Part shown: positions 1-15,000 of the stretch, one piece after another
Layout of the letters: each line of letters begins with the position of its first letter
How positions within the stretch are numbered: position 1 is the stretch's first letter
Source of the DNA: Enoplolaimus lenunculus
Lineage: Eukaryota > Nematoda > Enoplea > Enoplida > Thoracostomopsidae
NCBI GenBank assembly: GCA_030248215.1
Contig: JASANG010000939.1
Coordinates: 186,001-250,000 of the forward strand
Length of the DNA: 64,000 bases
Direction: 5' to 3'
Notes under the pieces: generated by a model
The model's database searches: none
What the model saw: only the letters and a program-made list of their open reading frames with translations
What the model was told of the DNA's origin: nothing
Position numbers and translations under genes: made by a program

Positions 1-2
1 AA

Positions 3-3000
3 ATCACCTTACCAGAAACAAATACTGAAATTGTGATTGGCAATATTGTTGTCGATAGTACATGTAGTTTCTCGCAGGCGCAAAAATTTGATGAAGTCGC
101 AGTCACAGTTGCAGAAAATATATCTTGTGCTGAACACATGGCGGCTGCTGCTGATATTACAATAACATCTCCTGCGCTTGAAAAGCTATGTTTTACAATT
201 CCGTTGACGTCTGTAGACGGATTTGATGCAAATGTACAGGTTTCAATGCCACCGAAACATGATTTTTTAATAGCTGATGAACAAATGAAAATTGAAACTA
301 CATCCAACATATCGCGGGCTGAATTATCTGAACAAGAACTAATAAATCTGTTGCCCGGTATTGATTTATCATTATTCAGTGAGGCTGAAAAATTACACTT
401 TATATCGGTAGCAAAAATGGCGAGACAATCAGATGTTGAAATCCATGAAACTCGCGATGATAAAGCAGCAGAAGAAATCTCGTGCCACCGTGAATTTGCA
501 ATTACTGAGTCAAGAGAAAGTATAACATATACATTGCAGCAAAACAATTTTGCTGACGTGTGTTTTGCTCTCAGTTCGCCAATAGAAGCATGGTTCTCAA
601 TTCAACGCGACGAAACCGCTTCAGGTATTGACCTGCTGCAAGAGACACAGAATTGGGCAGAAATCACCTTACCAGAAACAAATACTGAAATTGTGATTGG
701 CAATATTCTTGTCGATAGTACATGTAGTTTCTCGAAGGCGCAAAAATTTGATGAAGTCGCAGTCACAGTTGCAGAAAATTTATCTTGTGCTGAACACATG
801 GCGGCTGCTGCTGATATTACAATAACATCTCCTGCGCTTGAAAAGCTATGTTTTACAATTCCGTTGACGTCTGTACACGGATTTGATGCAAATGTACACG
901 ATTCAATGCCGCCGGAATATGATTTTTTAATAACAGCTGATGAACAACCGAAAATTGAAACTACATCCGACATATTGCGGGCTGAATTACGTGAACAAGA
1001 ACTTATAAATCTGTTGCCCGGTATTGATTTATCATTATTCAGTGAAGCTGAAAAATTACACTTTATATCGGTAGCAAAAGTGGCGAGACAATCAGATGTT
1101 GAAATCCAAGACACTCGCGATGATAAAGCAGCAGAAGAAATCTCGTGCCGCCGTGAATTCGCAATAATTGAGTCAAGAGAAGGTATAACATATACATTGC
1201 AGCAAAACAATTTTGCTGATGAGTGTTTTACGCTCAGTTCGCCAATAGAAGCATGGTTCTTAATTCAACGCGACGAAACCGCTTCAGATATTGACCTGGT
1301 GCAAGAGACACAGAATTGGGCAGAAATCACCTTACCAGAAACAAATACTGAAATTGTGATTGGCAATATTCATGTCGATAGTACATGTAGTTTCTCGAAG
1401 GCTCAAAAATTTGATGAAGTCGTAGTCACAGTTGCAGAAAATATATCTTGCGCTGAACACTTGGCTGCTGCTGCTGATATTACAATAACATCTCCTGCGC
1501 TTGCAAAACTATGTTTTACAATTCCGTTGACGTCTGTAGACGGATTTGATGCAAATGTACAGGTTTCAATGCCACCGAAACATGATTTTTTAATAGCTGA
1601 TGAACAAATGAAAATTGAAACTACATCCAACATATCGCGGGCTGAATTATCTGAACAAGAACTAATAAATCTGTTGCCCGGTATTGATTTATCATTATTC
1701 AGTGAGGCTGAAAAATTACACTTTATATCGGTAGCAAAAATGGCGAGACAATCAGATGTTGAAATCCATGAAACTCGCGATGATAAAGCAGCAGAAGAAA
1801 TCTCGTGCCACCGTGAATTTGCAATTACTGAGTCAAGAGAAAGTATAACATATACATTGCAGCAAAACAATTTTGCTGACGTGTGTTTTGCTCTCAGTTC
1901 GCCAATAGAAGCATGGTTCTCAATTCAACGCGACGAAACCGCTTCAGGTATTGACCTGCTGCAAGAGACACAGAATTGGGCAGAAATCACCTTACCAGAA
2001 ACAAATACTGAAATTGTGATTGGCAATATTCTTGTCGATAGAACATGTATTGTCTCGCAGGCGCAAAAATTTGATGAAGTCGCAGTCACAGTTGCAGAAA
2101 ATATATCTTGTGCTGAACACATGGCGGCTGCTGCTGATATTACAATAACATCTCCTGCGCTTGAAAAGCTATGTTTTACAATTCCGTTGACGTCTGTAGA
2201 CGGATTTGATGCAAATGTACAGGTTTCAATGCCACCGAAACATGATTTTTTAATAGCTGATGAACAAATGAAAATTGAAACTACATCCAACATATCGCGG
2301 GTTGAATTATCTGAACAAGAACTAATAAATCTGTTGCCCGGTATTGATTTATCATTATTCAGTGAGGCTGAAAAATTACACTTTATATTGGTAGCAAAAA
2401 TGGCGAGACAATCAGATGTTGAAATCCATGAAACTCGCGATGATAAAGCAGCAGAAGAAATCTCGTGCCACCGTGAATTTGCAATTACTGAGTCAAGAGA
2501 AAGTATAACATATACATTGCAGCAAAACAATTTTGCTGACGTGTGTTTTGCTCTCAGTTCGCCAATAGAAGCATGGTTCTCAATTCAACGCGATGAAACC
2601 GCTTCAGGTATTGACCTGCTGCAAGAGACACAGAATTGGGCAGAAATCACCTTACCAGAAACAAATACTGAAATTGTGATTGTCAATATTCCTGTCGATA
2701 GAACATGTATTGTCTCGGAGGCGCAAAAATTTGATGAAGTCGCAGTCACAGTTGCAGAAAATACATCTTGTGCTGAACACTTGGCGGCTGCTGCTGATAT
2801 TACAATAACATCTCCAGCGCTTGAAAAGCTATGTTTTACAATTCCGTTGACGTCTGTAGACGGATTTGATGCAAATGTACAGGATATGCCACCGAAATAT
2901 GATTTTTTAATAGCTGATGAACAAACGAAAATTGAAACTACATCGAACATATCGCGGGCTGAATTATCTGAACAAGAACTAATAAATCTGTTGCCCGGTG

Positions 3001-6000
3001 TCGATTTATCATTATTCAGTGAAGCTGAAAAATTACACTTTATATCGGTAGCAAAAATGGCGAGACAATCAGATGTTGAAATCCAAGAAACTCGCGATGA
3101 TAAAGCAGCAGAAGAAATCTCGTGCCACCGTGAATTAGCAATTACTGAGTCAAGAGAAGGTATAACATATACAATGCAGCAAAACAATTTTGCTGACGTG
3201 TGTTTTGCTCTCAGTTCGCCAATAGAAGCATGGTTCTCAATTCAACGCGACGAAACCGCTTCAGGTATTGACCTGCTGCAAGAGACACAGAATTGGGCAG
3301 AAATCACCTTACCAGAAGCAAATACTGAAATTGTGATTGGCAATATTCTTGTCGATAGAACATGTATTGTCTCGCAGGCGCAAAAATTTGGTGAAGTCGC
3401 AGTCACAGTTGCAGAAAATATATCTTGTGTTGAACACATGGCGGCTGCTGCTCATACTACAATAACATCTCCAGCGCTTGAAAAGCTATGTTTTACAATT
3501 CCGTTGACGCCAGTAGGCGGATATGATGCAAATGCACAGGATTTAGTACCACCGGGACATGATTTTTTAATAACAACTGGTGAACAAATGAAAATTGAAA
3601 CTACATCCGACATATCGCGGGCTGAATTATCTGAACAAGAACTAATAAATCTGTTGCCCGGTGTCGATTTATCATTATTCAGTGAAGCTGAAAAATTACA
3701 CTTTATATCGGTAGCAAAAATGGCGAAACAATCAGATGTTGAAATCCCAGAAACTCGCGATCATAAAGCAGCAGAAGAAATCTCGCGCTACCGTGAATTT
3801 GCAATTACTGAGTCAAGAGAAGGTATAACATATACAATGCAGCAAAACAATTTTGCTGACGTGTGTTTTGCTCTCAGTTCGCCTATAGAAGCATGGTTCT
3901 CAATTCAACGCGACGAAACCGCTTCAGGTATTGACCTGCTGCAAGATACACAGAATTGGGCAGAAATCACCTTACCAGAAGCAAATACTGAAATTGTGAT
4001 TGGCAATATTCTTGTCGATAGAACATGTATTTTCTCGCAGGCGCAAAAATTTGATGAAGTCGCAGTCACAGTTGCAGAACATATATCTTGTATTGAACAC
4101 ATGGCGGCTGCTGCTGATACTACAATAACATCTCCAGCGCTTGAAAAGCTGTGTTTTAGTATTCCGTTGACGCCTGTAGGCGTATATGATGCAAATGTAC
4201 AGGATTTAATGCCACCGGAACATGATTTTTTAATAACAACTGGTGAACAAACGAAAATTGAAACTACATCCGACATATCGCGGGCTGAATTATCTGAACA
4301 AGAACTAATAAATCTGTTGCCCGGTATTGATTTATCATTATTCAGTGAGGCTGAAAAATTACACTTCATATCGGTAGCAAAAATGGCGAGACAAACAGAT
4401 GTTGAAATCCAAGAAACTCGCGATGATAAAGCAGCAGAAGAAATCTCGTGCCACCGTGAATTTGCAATTATTGAGTCAAGAGAAGGTATAACATATACAT
4501 TGCAGCAAAACAATTTTGCTGACGTGTGTTTTACTCTCAGTTCGTCAATAGAAGCATGGTTCTCAATTCAACGCGACGAAACCGCTTCAGTTCTTAACCT
4601 GCTGCAAGAGATACAGAATTGGGCAGAAATCACCTTACCAGAAACAAATACTGAAATTGTGATTGTCAATATTCTTGTCGATAAAACATGTATTGTCTCG
4701 CAGGCGCAAAAATTTGATGAAGTCGCAGTCACAGTTGCAGAAAATATATCTTGTGTTGAACACATGGCGGCTGCTGCTGATACTACAATAACATCTCCAG
4801 CGCTTGAAAAGCTATGTTTTACAATTCCGTTGACGCCTGTAGGCGGATATGATGCAAACGTACAGGATTTAATACCACCGGAACATGATTTTTTAATAAC
4901 AACTGGTGAACAAACGAAAATTGAAACTACATCCGACATATCGCGGGATGAATTATCTGAACAAGAACTAATAAATCTGTTGCCCGGTGTCGATTTATCA
5001 TTATTCAGTGAAGCTGAAAAATTACACTTTATATCGGTAGCAAAAATGGCGAGACAATCAGATGTTGAAATCCAAGAAACTCGCGATGATAAAGCAGCAG
5101 AAGAAATCTCGTGCCACCGTGAATTTGCAATTACTGAGTCAAGAGAAGATATAACATATACAATGCAGCAAAACAATTTTGCTGACGTGTGTTTTGCTCT
5201 CAGTTCGCCAATAGAAGCATGGTTCTCAATTCAACGCGACGAAACCGCTTCAGGTATTGACCTGCTGCAAGAGACACAGAATTGGGCAGAAATCAGCTTA
5301 CCAGAACCAAATACTGAAATTGTGATTGGCAATATTCTTGTCGATAGAACATGTATTGTCTCGCAGGCGCAAAATTTTGATGAAGTCGCAATCACAGTTG
5401 CAGAAAATATATCTTGTGTTGAACACATGGCGGCTGCTGCTGATACTACAATAACATCTCCAGCGCTTGAAAAGCTATGTTCTACAATTCCGTTGACGCC
5501 TGTAGGCGGATATGATGCAAATGTACAGGATTTAATACCACCGGAACATGATTTTTTAATAACAACTGGTGAACAAACGAAAATTGAAACTACATCCGAC
5601 ATATCGCGGGATGAATTCTCTGAACAAGAACTTATAAATCTGTTGCCCGGTATTGATCTATCATTATTCAGTGAAGCTGAAAAATTACACTTTATATCGG
5701 TAGCAAAATTGGCGAGACAATCAGATGTTGAAATCCAAGAAACTCGCGATGATAAGGCAGCAGAAGAAATCTCGTGCCACCGTGAATTTGCAATTATTGA
5801 GTCAAGAGAAGGTATAACATATACAATGCAGCAAAACAATTTTGCTGACGTGTGTGTTGCTCTCAGTTCGCCAATAGAAGCATGGTTCTCAGTTCAACGC
5901 GACGAAACCGCTTCAGGTATTGACCTGCTGCAAGAGACACAGAATTGGGCAGAAATCAGCTTACCAGAACCAAATACTGAAATTGTGATTGGCAATATTC

Positions 6001-9000
6001 TTGTCGATAGAACATGTATTGTCTCGCAGGCGCAAAATTTTGATGAAGTCGCAATCACAGTTGCAGAAAATATATCTTGTGTTGAACACATGGCGGCTGC
6101 TGCTGATACTACAATAACATCTCCAGCGCTTGAAAAGCTATGTTCTACAATTCCGTTGACGCCTGTAGGCGGATATGATGCAAATGTACAGGATTTAATA
6201 CCACCGGAACATGATTTTTTAATAACAACTGGTGAACAAACGAAAATTGAAACTACATCCGACATATCGCGGGATGAATTCTCTGAACAAGAACTTATAA
6301 ATCTGTTGCCCGGTATTGATCTATCATTATTCAGTGAAGCTGAAAAATTACACTTTATATCGGTAGCAAAATTGGCGAGACAATCAGATGTTGAAATCCA
6401 AGAAACTCGCGATGATAAGGAAGCAGAAGAAATCTCGTGCCACCGTGAATTTGCAATTATTGAGTCAAGAGAAGATATAACATATACATTGCAGCAAAAC
6501 AATTTTGCTGACGTGTGTTTTACTCTCAGTTCGCCAATAGAAGCATGGTTCTCAATTCAACGCGACGAAACCGCTTCAGGTATTGACCTGCTGCAAGAGA
6601 CACAGAATTGGGCAGAAATCACCTTACCAGAAACAAATGCTGAAATTGTGATTGGCAACACTCTTGTCGATAGAACATGTATTGTCTCGCAGGCGCAAAA
6701 ATTTGATGAAGTCGCAGTCACAGTTGCAGAAGATATATCTTGTGCTGAACACATGGCGGCTGCTGCTGATACTACAATAACGTCTGCAGCGCTTGAAAAG
6801 CTATGTTTTACAATTCCGTTGACGTCTGTAGACGAATATGATGCAAGTGCTCGGGGTTTAATGCCACCGAAAGATGACTTTTTAATGACAACTGGTGAAC
6901 AAACGAAAATTGAAACTACATCCGACATATCGCGAGTTGAATTATCTGAACAAGAACTTATAAATCTGTTGCCCGGTATTGATTTATCATTATTCAGTGA
7001 AGAAGAAAAATTACACTTTGTATCGGTAGCAAAAATGGCGAGACAATCAGATGTTGAAATCCAAGAAACTCGCGATTATAAAGCAGCAGAAGAAATCTCG
7101 TGTCGCTGTGAATTTGCAATTACTGAGTCAAGAGAAGGTATAACGTATACATTGCAGCAAAACAGTCTTGCTGACGTGTATTTTACTCTCAATTCGCCAA
7201 TAGAAGCTTGGTTCTCAATGCAACGTGAAGAAACCACGTCAGCTCGTGACCTACTGCTTGAGACACAGATTTGGGCAGAGATCACCTTACCAGAAACAAA
7301 TACTGAAATTGTGATTGGCAACATTCTTGTCGATAGAACATGTATGTCCTCGCAGGCGCACAAATTTGATGAAGTCACAGTTGCAGAAAATATATCTTGT
7401 GCTGAACACATAGCGGCTGCTGCTGATACTACAATAACATCTCCAGCACTTGAAAAGCTATGTTTTACAATTTCGTTGACGTTTGTAGACGGATATGATG
7501 CAAATGTACAGGATTCAATGCCGCCGGGATATGATTTTTTAATAACAGCTGATGAACAATCGAAAATTGAAACTACATCCGACATCTCGCGGGTTGAATT
7601 ATCTGAACAAGAACTTATAAATCTGTTGCCCGGCATTGATTTATCATTATTCAGTGAAGAAGAAAAATTACACTTTATATCGGTAGCAAAAATGGCGAGA
7701 CAATCAGATGTTGAAATAAAAGAAACTCGCGATGATAAGGCAGCAGAAGAAATCTCGTGCCGCTGTGAATTTGCGATTGCTGATTTAAGACAAGACATAA
7801 CATGTACACTACAGCAAAACAATTTTTCTGATGTGACTTTTACTCTCAGTTCGCCAATAGAAGCTTGGTTCTCAATGCAACGTGAAGAAACCACGTCAGC
7901 TCGTGACCTACTGCTTGAGACACAGATTTGGGCAGAGATCACTTTACCAGAAACAAATACTGAAATTGTGATTGGCAACATTCTTGTCGATAGAACATGT
8001 ATGTTCTCGCAGGCGCACAAATTTGATGAAGTCGCCGTCACAGTTGCAGAAAATATATCCTGTGCTGAACACATTGTGGCTGCTGCTGATACTACAATAA
8101 CATCTCCAGCACTGGAAAAACTATGTTTTACAATTCTGTTGACGTTTGTAGACGGCTATGATGCAAGTTCACAGAGTTTAATGCCACCGAAACATGACTT
8201 TTTAATAACAAATGGTGACCAAACGAAAATTGAAACTACATCCGACATATCGCGAGTTGAATTATCTGAACAAGAACTTATAAATCTGTTGCCCGGTATT
8301 GATTTATCATTATTCAGTGAAGAAGAAAAATTACACTTTGTATCGGTAGCAAAAATGGCGAGACAATCAGATGTTGAATTAAAAGAAACTCGCTATGATA
8401 AGGCAGCAGAAGAAATCTCGTGCCGCTGTGAATTTGCAATTATTGAGTCAAGAGAAGGTATAACGTATACATTGCAGCAAAACAATTTTGCTGACGTGTG
8501 TTTTACTCTCAATTCGCCAATTGAAGCATGGTTCTCAATTCAACGCGACGAAACCGCTTCAGGTATTGACCTGCGGCAAGAGACACAGATTTGTGCAGAA
8601 ATCACCTTACCAGAAACAAATACGGAAATTGTGATTGGCAACATTCTTGTCGATAGAACATGTATGTTCTCGCAGGCGCAGAAATTTGATGAAGTCACAG
8701 TTGCAGAAAATATATCTTGTGCTGAACACATAGTAGCTGCTGCTGATACTACAATAACATCTCCAGCGCTTGAAAAGCTATGTTTTACAATTCCGTTGAC
8801 GTCTGTAGAAGGATTTGATGCAAATGTACACGATTCAATGCCGTCGGAATATGATTTTTTAATAACAGCTGATGAACAACCGAAAACTGAAACTACATCC
8901 GACATATCGCGAGTTGAATTATTTGAACAAGAACTTACAAATCTGTTGCCCGGTATTGATTTATCATTATTCAGTGAAGAAGAAAAATTACACTTTGTGT

Positions 9001-12000
9001 CGGTAGCAAAAATGGCGAGACAATCAGATGCTGAAATAAAAGAAACTCGCGATGATAAGGCAGCAGAAGAAATCTCATGCCGCTGTGAATTTGCGATTGC
9101 TGATTTAAGAGAAGACATAACATGTACACTACAGCAAAACAATTTTACAGATGTGACTTTTACTCTCAGTTCACCAATAGAAGCTTGGTTCTCAATGCAA
9201 CGTGAAGAAACCACGTCAGCTCGTGACCTACTGCTTGAGACACAGATTTGGGCAGAGATCACCTTACCAGAAACAAATACTGAAATTGTGATTGGCAACA
9301 TTCTTGTCGATAGAACATGTATGTTCTCGCAGGCGCAGAAATTTGATGAAGTCGCAGTCACAGTTGCAGAAAATATATCTTGTGCTGAACACATGGCTGC
9401 TGCTGATACTACATTAACATCTCCAGCGCTTGAAAAGCTATGTTTCACAATTCTGTTGACGTGTGTAGACGGATATGATGCAAATGTTCAGGATTCAATG
9501 CCACCGGTATATGATTTTTTAATAACAGCTGATGAACAATCGAAAATTGAAACTATATCCGACATCTCGCGGGTTGAATTATGTGAACAAGAACTTATAA
9601 ATCTGTTGCCCGGCATTGATTTATCATTATTCAGTGAAGAAGAAAAATTACACTTTGTGTCGGTAGCAAAAATGGCGAGACAATCAGATGTGGAAATCCA
9701 AGAAACTCGCGATGATAAGCCAGCAGAAGAAATCTCGTGCCACCGTGAATTTGCAATTACGGAGTCAAGAGAAGGTATAACATATACAATGCAGCAAAAC
9801 AATTTTGCTGACGTGTGTTTTGCTCTCAGTTCGCCAATAGAAGCATGGTTTTTAATTCAACGCGACGAAACCGCTTCAGGTATTGACCTGCTGCAAGAGA
9901 CACAGATTTGTGCAGAAATCACCTTACCAGAAACAAATACTGAAATTGTGATTGGCAACATTCTTGTCGATAAAACATGTATGTTCTCGCAGGCGCACAA
10001 ATTTGATGAAGTCGCAGTCACAGTTGCAGAAAATATATTTTGCGCTGAACACATAGCGGCTGCTGCTGATACTACAATAACATCTCTAGCACTTGAAAAG
10101 CTATGTTTTACAATTCCGTTGACGTTTGTAAACGGATATGATGCAAGTGCACAGGGTTTAGTGCCACCGAAACATGACTTTTTAATAACAATTGGTGAAC
10201 AAACGAAAACTGAAACTACATCCGACATATCGCGAGTTGAATTATCTGAACAAGAACTTACAAATCTGTTGCCCGGTATTGATTTATCATTATTCAGTGA
10301 AGAAGAAAAATTACACTTTATATCGGTAGCAAAAATGGCGAGACAATCAGATGTTGAAATAAAAGAAACTCGCGATGATAAGGCAGCAGAAGAAATCTCG
10401 TGCCGCTGTGAATTTGCGATTGCTGATTTAAGACAAGACATAACATGTACACTACAGCAAAACAATTTTTCTGATGTGACTTTTACTCTCAGTTCGCCAA
10501 TAGAAGCTTGGTTCTCAATGCAACGTGAAGAAACCACGTCAGCTCGTGACCTACTGCTTGAGACACAGATTTGGGCAGAGATCACTTTACCAGAAACAAA
10601 TACTGAAATTGTGATTGGCAACATTCTTGTCGATAGAACATGTATGTTCTCGCAGGCGCACAAATTTGATGAAGTCGCCGTCACAGTTGCAGAAAATATA
10701 TCCTGTGCTGAACACATTGTGGCTGCTGCTGATACTACAATAACATCTCCAGCACTGGAAAAACTATGTTTTACAATTCTGTTGACGTTTGTAGACGGCT
10801 ATGATGCAAGTTCACAGAGTTTAATGCCACCGAAACATGACTTTTTAATAACAACTGGTGACCAAACGAAAATTGAAACTACATCCGACATATCGCGAGT
10901 TGAATTATCTGAACAAGAACTTATAAATCTGTTGCCCGGTATTGATTTATCATTATTCAGTGAAGAAGAAAAATTACACTTTGTATCGGTAGCAAAAATG
11001 GCGAGACAATCAGATGTTGAATTAAAAGAAACTCGCTATGATAAGGCAGCAGAAGAAATCTCGTGCCGCTGTGAATTTGCAATTACTGAGTCAAGAGAAG
11101 GTATAACGTATACATTGCAGCAAAACAATTTTGCTGACGTGTGTTTTACTCTCAATTCGCCAATTGAAGCATGGTTCTCAATTCAACGCGACGAAACCGC
11201 TACAGGTATTGACCTGCGGCAAGAGACACAGATTTGTGCAGAAATCACCTTACCAGAAACAAATACGGAAATTGTGATTGGCAACATTCTTGTCGATAGA
11301 ACATGTATGTTCTCGCAGGCGCAGAAATTTGATGAAGTCACAGTTGCAGAAAATATATCTTGTGCTGAACACATAGTAGCTGCTGCTGATACTACAATAA
11401 CATCTCCAGCGCTTGAAAAGCTATGTTTTACAATTCCGTTGACGTCTGTAGAAGGATTTGATGCAAATGTACACGATTCAATGCCGTCGGAATATGATTT
11501 TTTAATAACAGCTGATGAACAACCGAAAACTGAAACTACATCCGACATATCGCGAGTTGAATTATTTGAACAAGAACTTACAAATCTGTTGCCCGGTATT
11601 GATTTATCATTATTCAGTGAAGAAGAAAAATTACACTTTGTGTCGGTAGCAAAAATGGCGAGACAATCAGATGCTGAAATAAAAGAAACTCGCGATGATA
11701 AGGCAGCAGAAGAAATCTCATGCCGCTGTGAATTTGCGATTGCTGATTTAAGAGAAGACATAACATGTACACTACAGCAAAACAATTTTTCAGATGTGAC
11801 TTTTACTCTCAGTTCACCAATAGAAGCTTGGTTCTCAATGCAACGTGAAGAAACCACGTCAGCTCGTGACCTACTGCTTGAGACACAGATTTGGGCAGAG
11901 ATCACCTTACCAGAAACAAATACTGAAATTGTGATTGGCAACATTCTTGTCGATAGAACATGTATGTTCTCGCAGGCGCAGAAATTTGATGAAGTCGCAG

Positions 12001-15000
12001 TCACAGTTGCAGAAAATATATCTTGTGCTGAACACATGGCTGCTGCTGATACTACATTAACATCTCCAGCGCTTGAAAAGCTATGTTTCACAATTCTGTT
12101 GACGTGTGTAGACGGATATGATGCAAATGTTCAGGATTCAATGCCACCGGTATATGATTTTTTAATAACAGCTGATGAACAATCGAAAATTGAAACTATA
12201 TCCGACATCTCGCGGGTTGAATTATCTGAACAAGAACTTATAAATCTGTTGCCCGGCATTGATTTATCATTATTCAGTGAAGAAGAAAAATTACACTTTG
12301 TGTCGGTAGCAAAAATGGCGAGACAATCAGATGTGGAAATCCAAGAAACTCGCGATGATAAGCCAGCAGAAGAAATCTCGTGCCACCGTGAATTTGCAAT
12401 TACGGAGTCAAGAGAAGGTATAACATATACAATGCAGCAAAACAATTTTGCTGACGTGTGTTTTGCTCTCAGTTCGCCAATAGAAGCATGGTTTTTAATT
12501 CAACGCGACGAAACCGCTTCAGGTATTGACCTGCTGCAAGAGACACAGATTTGTGCAGAAATCACCTTACCAGAAACAAATACTGAAATTGTGATTGGCA
12601 ACATTCTTGTCGATAAAACATGTATGTTCTCGCAGGCGCACAAATTTGATGAAGTCGCAGTCACAGTTGCAGAAAATATATTTTGCGCTGAACACATAGC
12701 GGCTGCTGCTGATACTACAATAACATCTCTAGCACTTGAAAAGCTATGTTTTACAATTCCGTTGACGTTTGTAAACGGATATGATGCAAGTGCACAGGGT
12801 TTAGTGCCACCGAAACATGACTTTTTAATAACAATTGGTGAACAAACGAAAACTGAAACTACATCCGACATATCGCGAGTTGAATTATCTGAACAAGAAC
12901 TTACAAATCTGTTGCCCGGTATTGATTTATCATTATTCAGTGAAGAAGAAAAATTACACTTTGTGTCGGTAGCAAAAATGGCGAGACAATCAGATGTTGA
13001 AATGAAAGAAACTCGCGATGATAAAGCAGCAGAAGAAATCTCGTGCCGCTGTGAATTTGCGATTGCTGATTCAAGAGAAGTCATAACATGTACACTGCAG
13101 CAAAACAATTTTTCTGATGTGACTTTTACTCTCAGTTCGCCAATAGAAGCTTGGTTCTCAATCCAACTTGAAGAAACCACGTCCGCTTGTGACCTACTGC
13201 TTGAGACACAGATTTCGGCAGAGATCACCTTACCAGAAACAAATACTGAAATTGTGATTGGCAACATTCTTGTCGATAGAACTTGTATGTTCTCGCAGGC
13301 GCACAAATTTGATGAAGTCGCAGTCACAGTTGCAGAAAATATATCTTGTGCTGAACGCATGGCGGCTGCTGCTGATACTACAATAACATGTCCAGCGTTT
13401 GAACAGCTATGTTTTACAATTCCGTTGACCTCTGTAGACGGATTTAATTCAAATGTACAGGATTCAATGCCACCGAAACATGATTTTTTAATAGCAGATG
13501 AACAAACGAAAATTAAAACTACATCCAACATATCGCGGGCTGAATTATCTGAAGAAGAACTTATAAATCTGTTGCCCGGTATTGATTTATCATTATTCAG
13601 TGAAGCTGAAAAATTACACTTTATATCGGTAGCAAAAATGGCGAGACAATCAGATGTTGAAATCCAAGAAACTCGCGATGATAAAGCAGCAGAAGAAATC
13701 TCGTGCCACCGTGAATTTGCAATTGCTGAGTCAAGAGAAGGTAAAACATATACATCGCAGCAAAACAATTTTGCTGACGTGTGTTTTGCTCTCAATTCGC
13801 CAATAGAAGCATGGTTCTCAATTCAAAGTGACGAAACCGCTCCAGGTCTTGACCTGCTGCAAGGGACACTGAATTGGGCACAAATCACCTTACCAGAAAC
13901 AAATATTGAAATTGTGATTGGCGACGTCCTTATCGATGGAACATCTATGTTCTCGCAGGGGCCCAAATTTGATGAAGTTGCAATCACAGTTGCAAAAAAT
14001 ATATCTTGTGCTGAACACATTGCTGGTGCTGATACTACAATAACTTTTCCAGCGCTTGAAAAGTTTCGCTTTACAATTTCGTCGACGTCTGTAGTCGAAC
14101 ATGATGTAACTTTACAGGACTCAATGCCACTGCAACATGATTTTTTAAAAACAGCCGGTGAACAAACAAAAATTGAAACCACGTCCGAATTATCGCCGGC
14201 TGAATTATCTGAACAAGAACTAATAGAATTGATACCCGGTATTGATTTATCATTATTTAGTGAAGCTGAAAAATTACACTTTATATCGGTAGCAAAAATG
14301 ACGAAACAAACTGAGGTTGAAATCCAAGAAACTCGCAGTGACAGGGTAGCAGAAGAAATCTCGTGCGTCTGTGAATTTGCGATTACTGAGTCAAGAGAAG
14401 GTATAAAATATACATTGCAGCAAAACAATTTTACCAATGAGTGTTTTATTCTCACTTCGCCAATAGAAGCATGGTTCTCAATTCAACGGGACGAAACCGC
14501 TCCACGTCTTGACCTTCTGCAAAATACACACAATTGGGCAGAAATCACTTTGCCAGAAACATATATTCATGTTGCAACTAGCGATGTTATTGTGGATCAA
14601 TTTTATTTGTCGTCGCATTCGAACAAATTTCATGAAGTCGCTGTCACAGTAACAGCAAATATAGCTTGTGCTGAAAACATTGCTGTTGCTGAAACTACAA
14701 TAACTTATTCAGCGCTTGAAAAGCTCTGTTTTACAATTCCGTTGGCTTTTGTGGGTGAATATGGTGCAATTATACAGGATTTAATGCCAACAGAACAAGA
14801 TTGGTTAACAACCGCTGGTGGACAAACGAAAATGAAAGCTGCAACCGACGTTAAGCAGGACGAATTATCTGAACAAGGACTTACAAATCTATTGCCTGGT
14901 ATTGACTTATCATTATTTAGTGAAGCTGAAAAATTACACTTTATCTCGGTCGCAAAAATGGTGAAACAAACAGAGGTTGAAATCCAAGAAACTTGCGGTG

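Noticed and set aside
602-14455. A series of minus-strand open frames of 100-430 codons (MFCCNVYVIPSLDS type) across the repeat array
   Set aside because: They recur with the unit period and are the antisense shadow of the plus-strand repeats; they have no independent start, splice or domain support.
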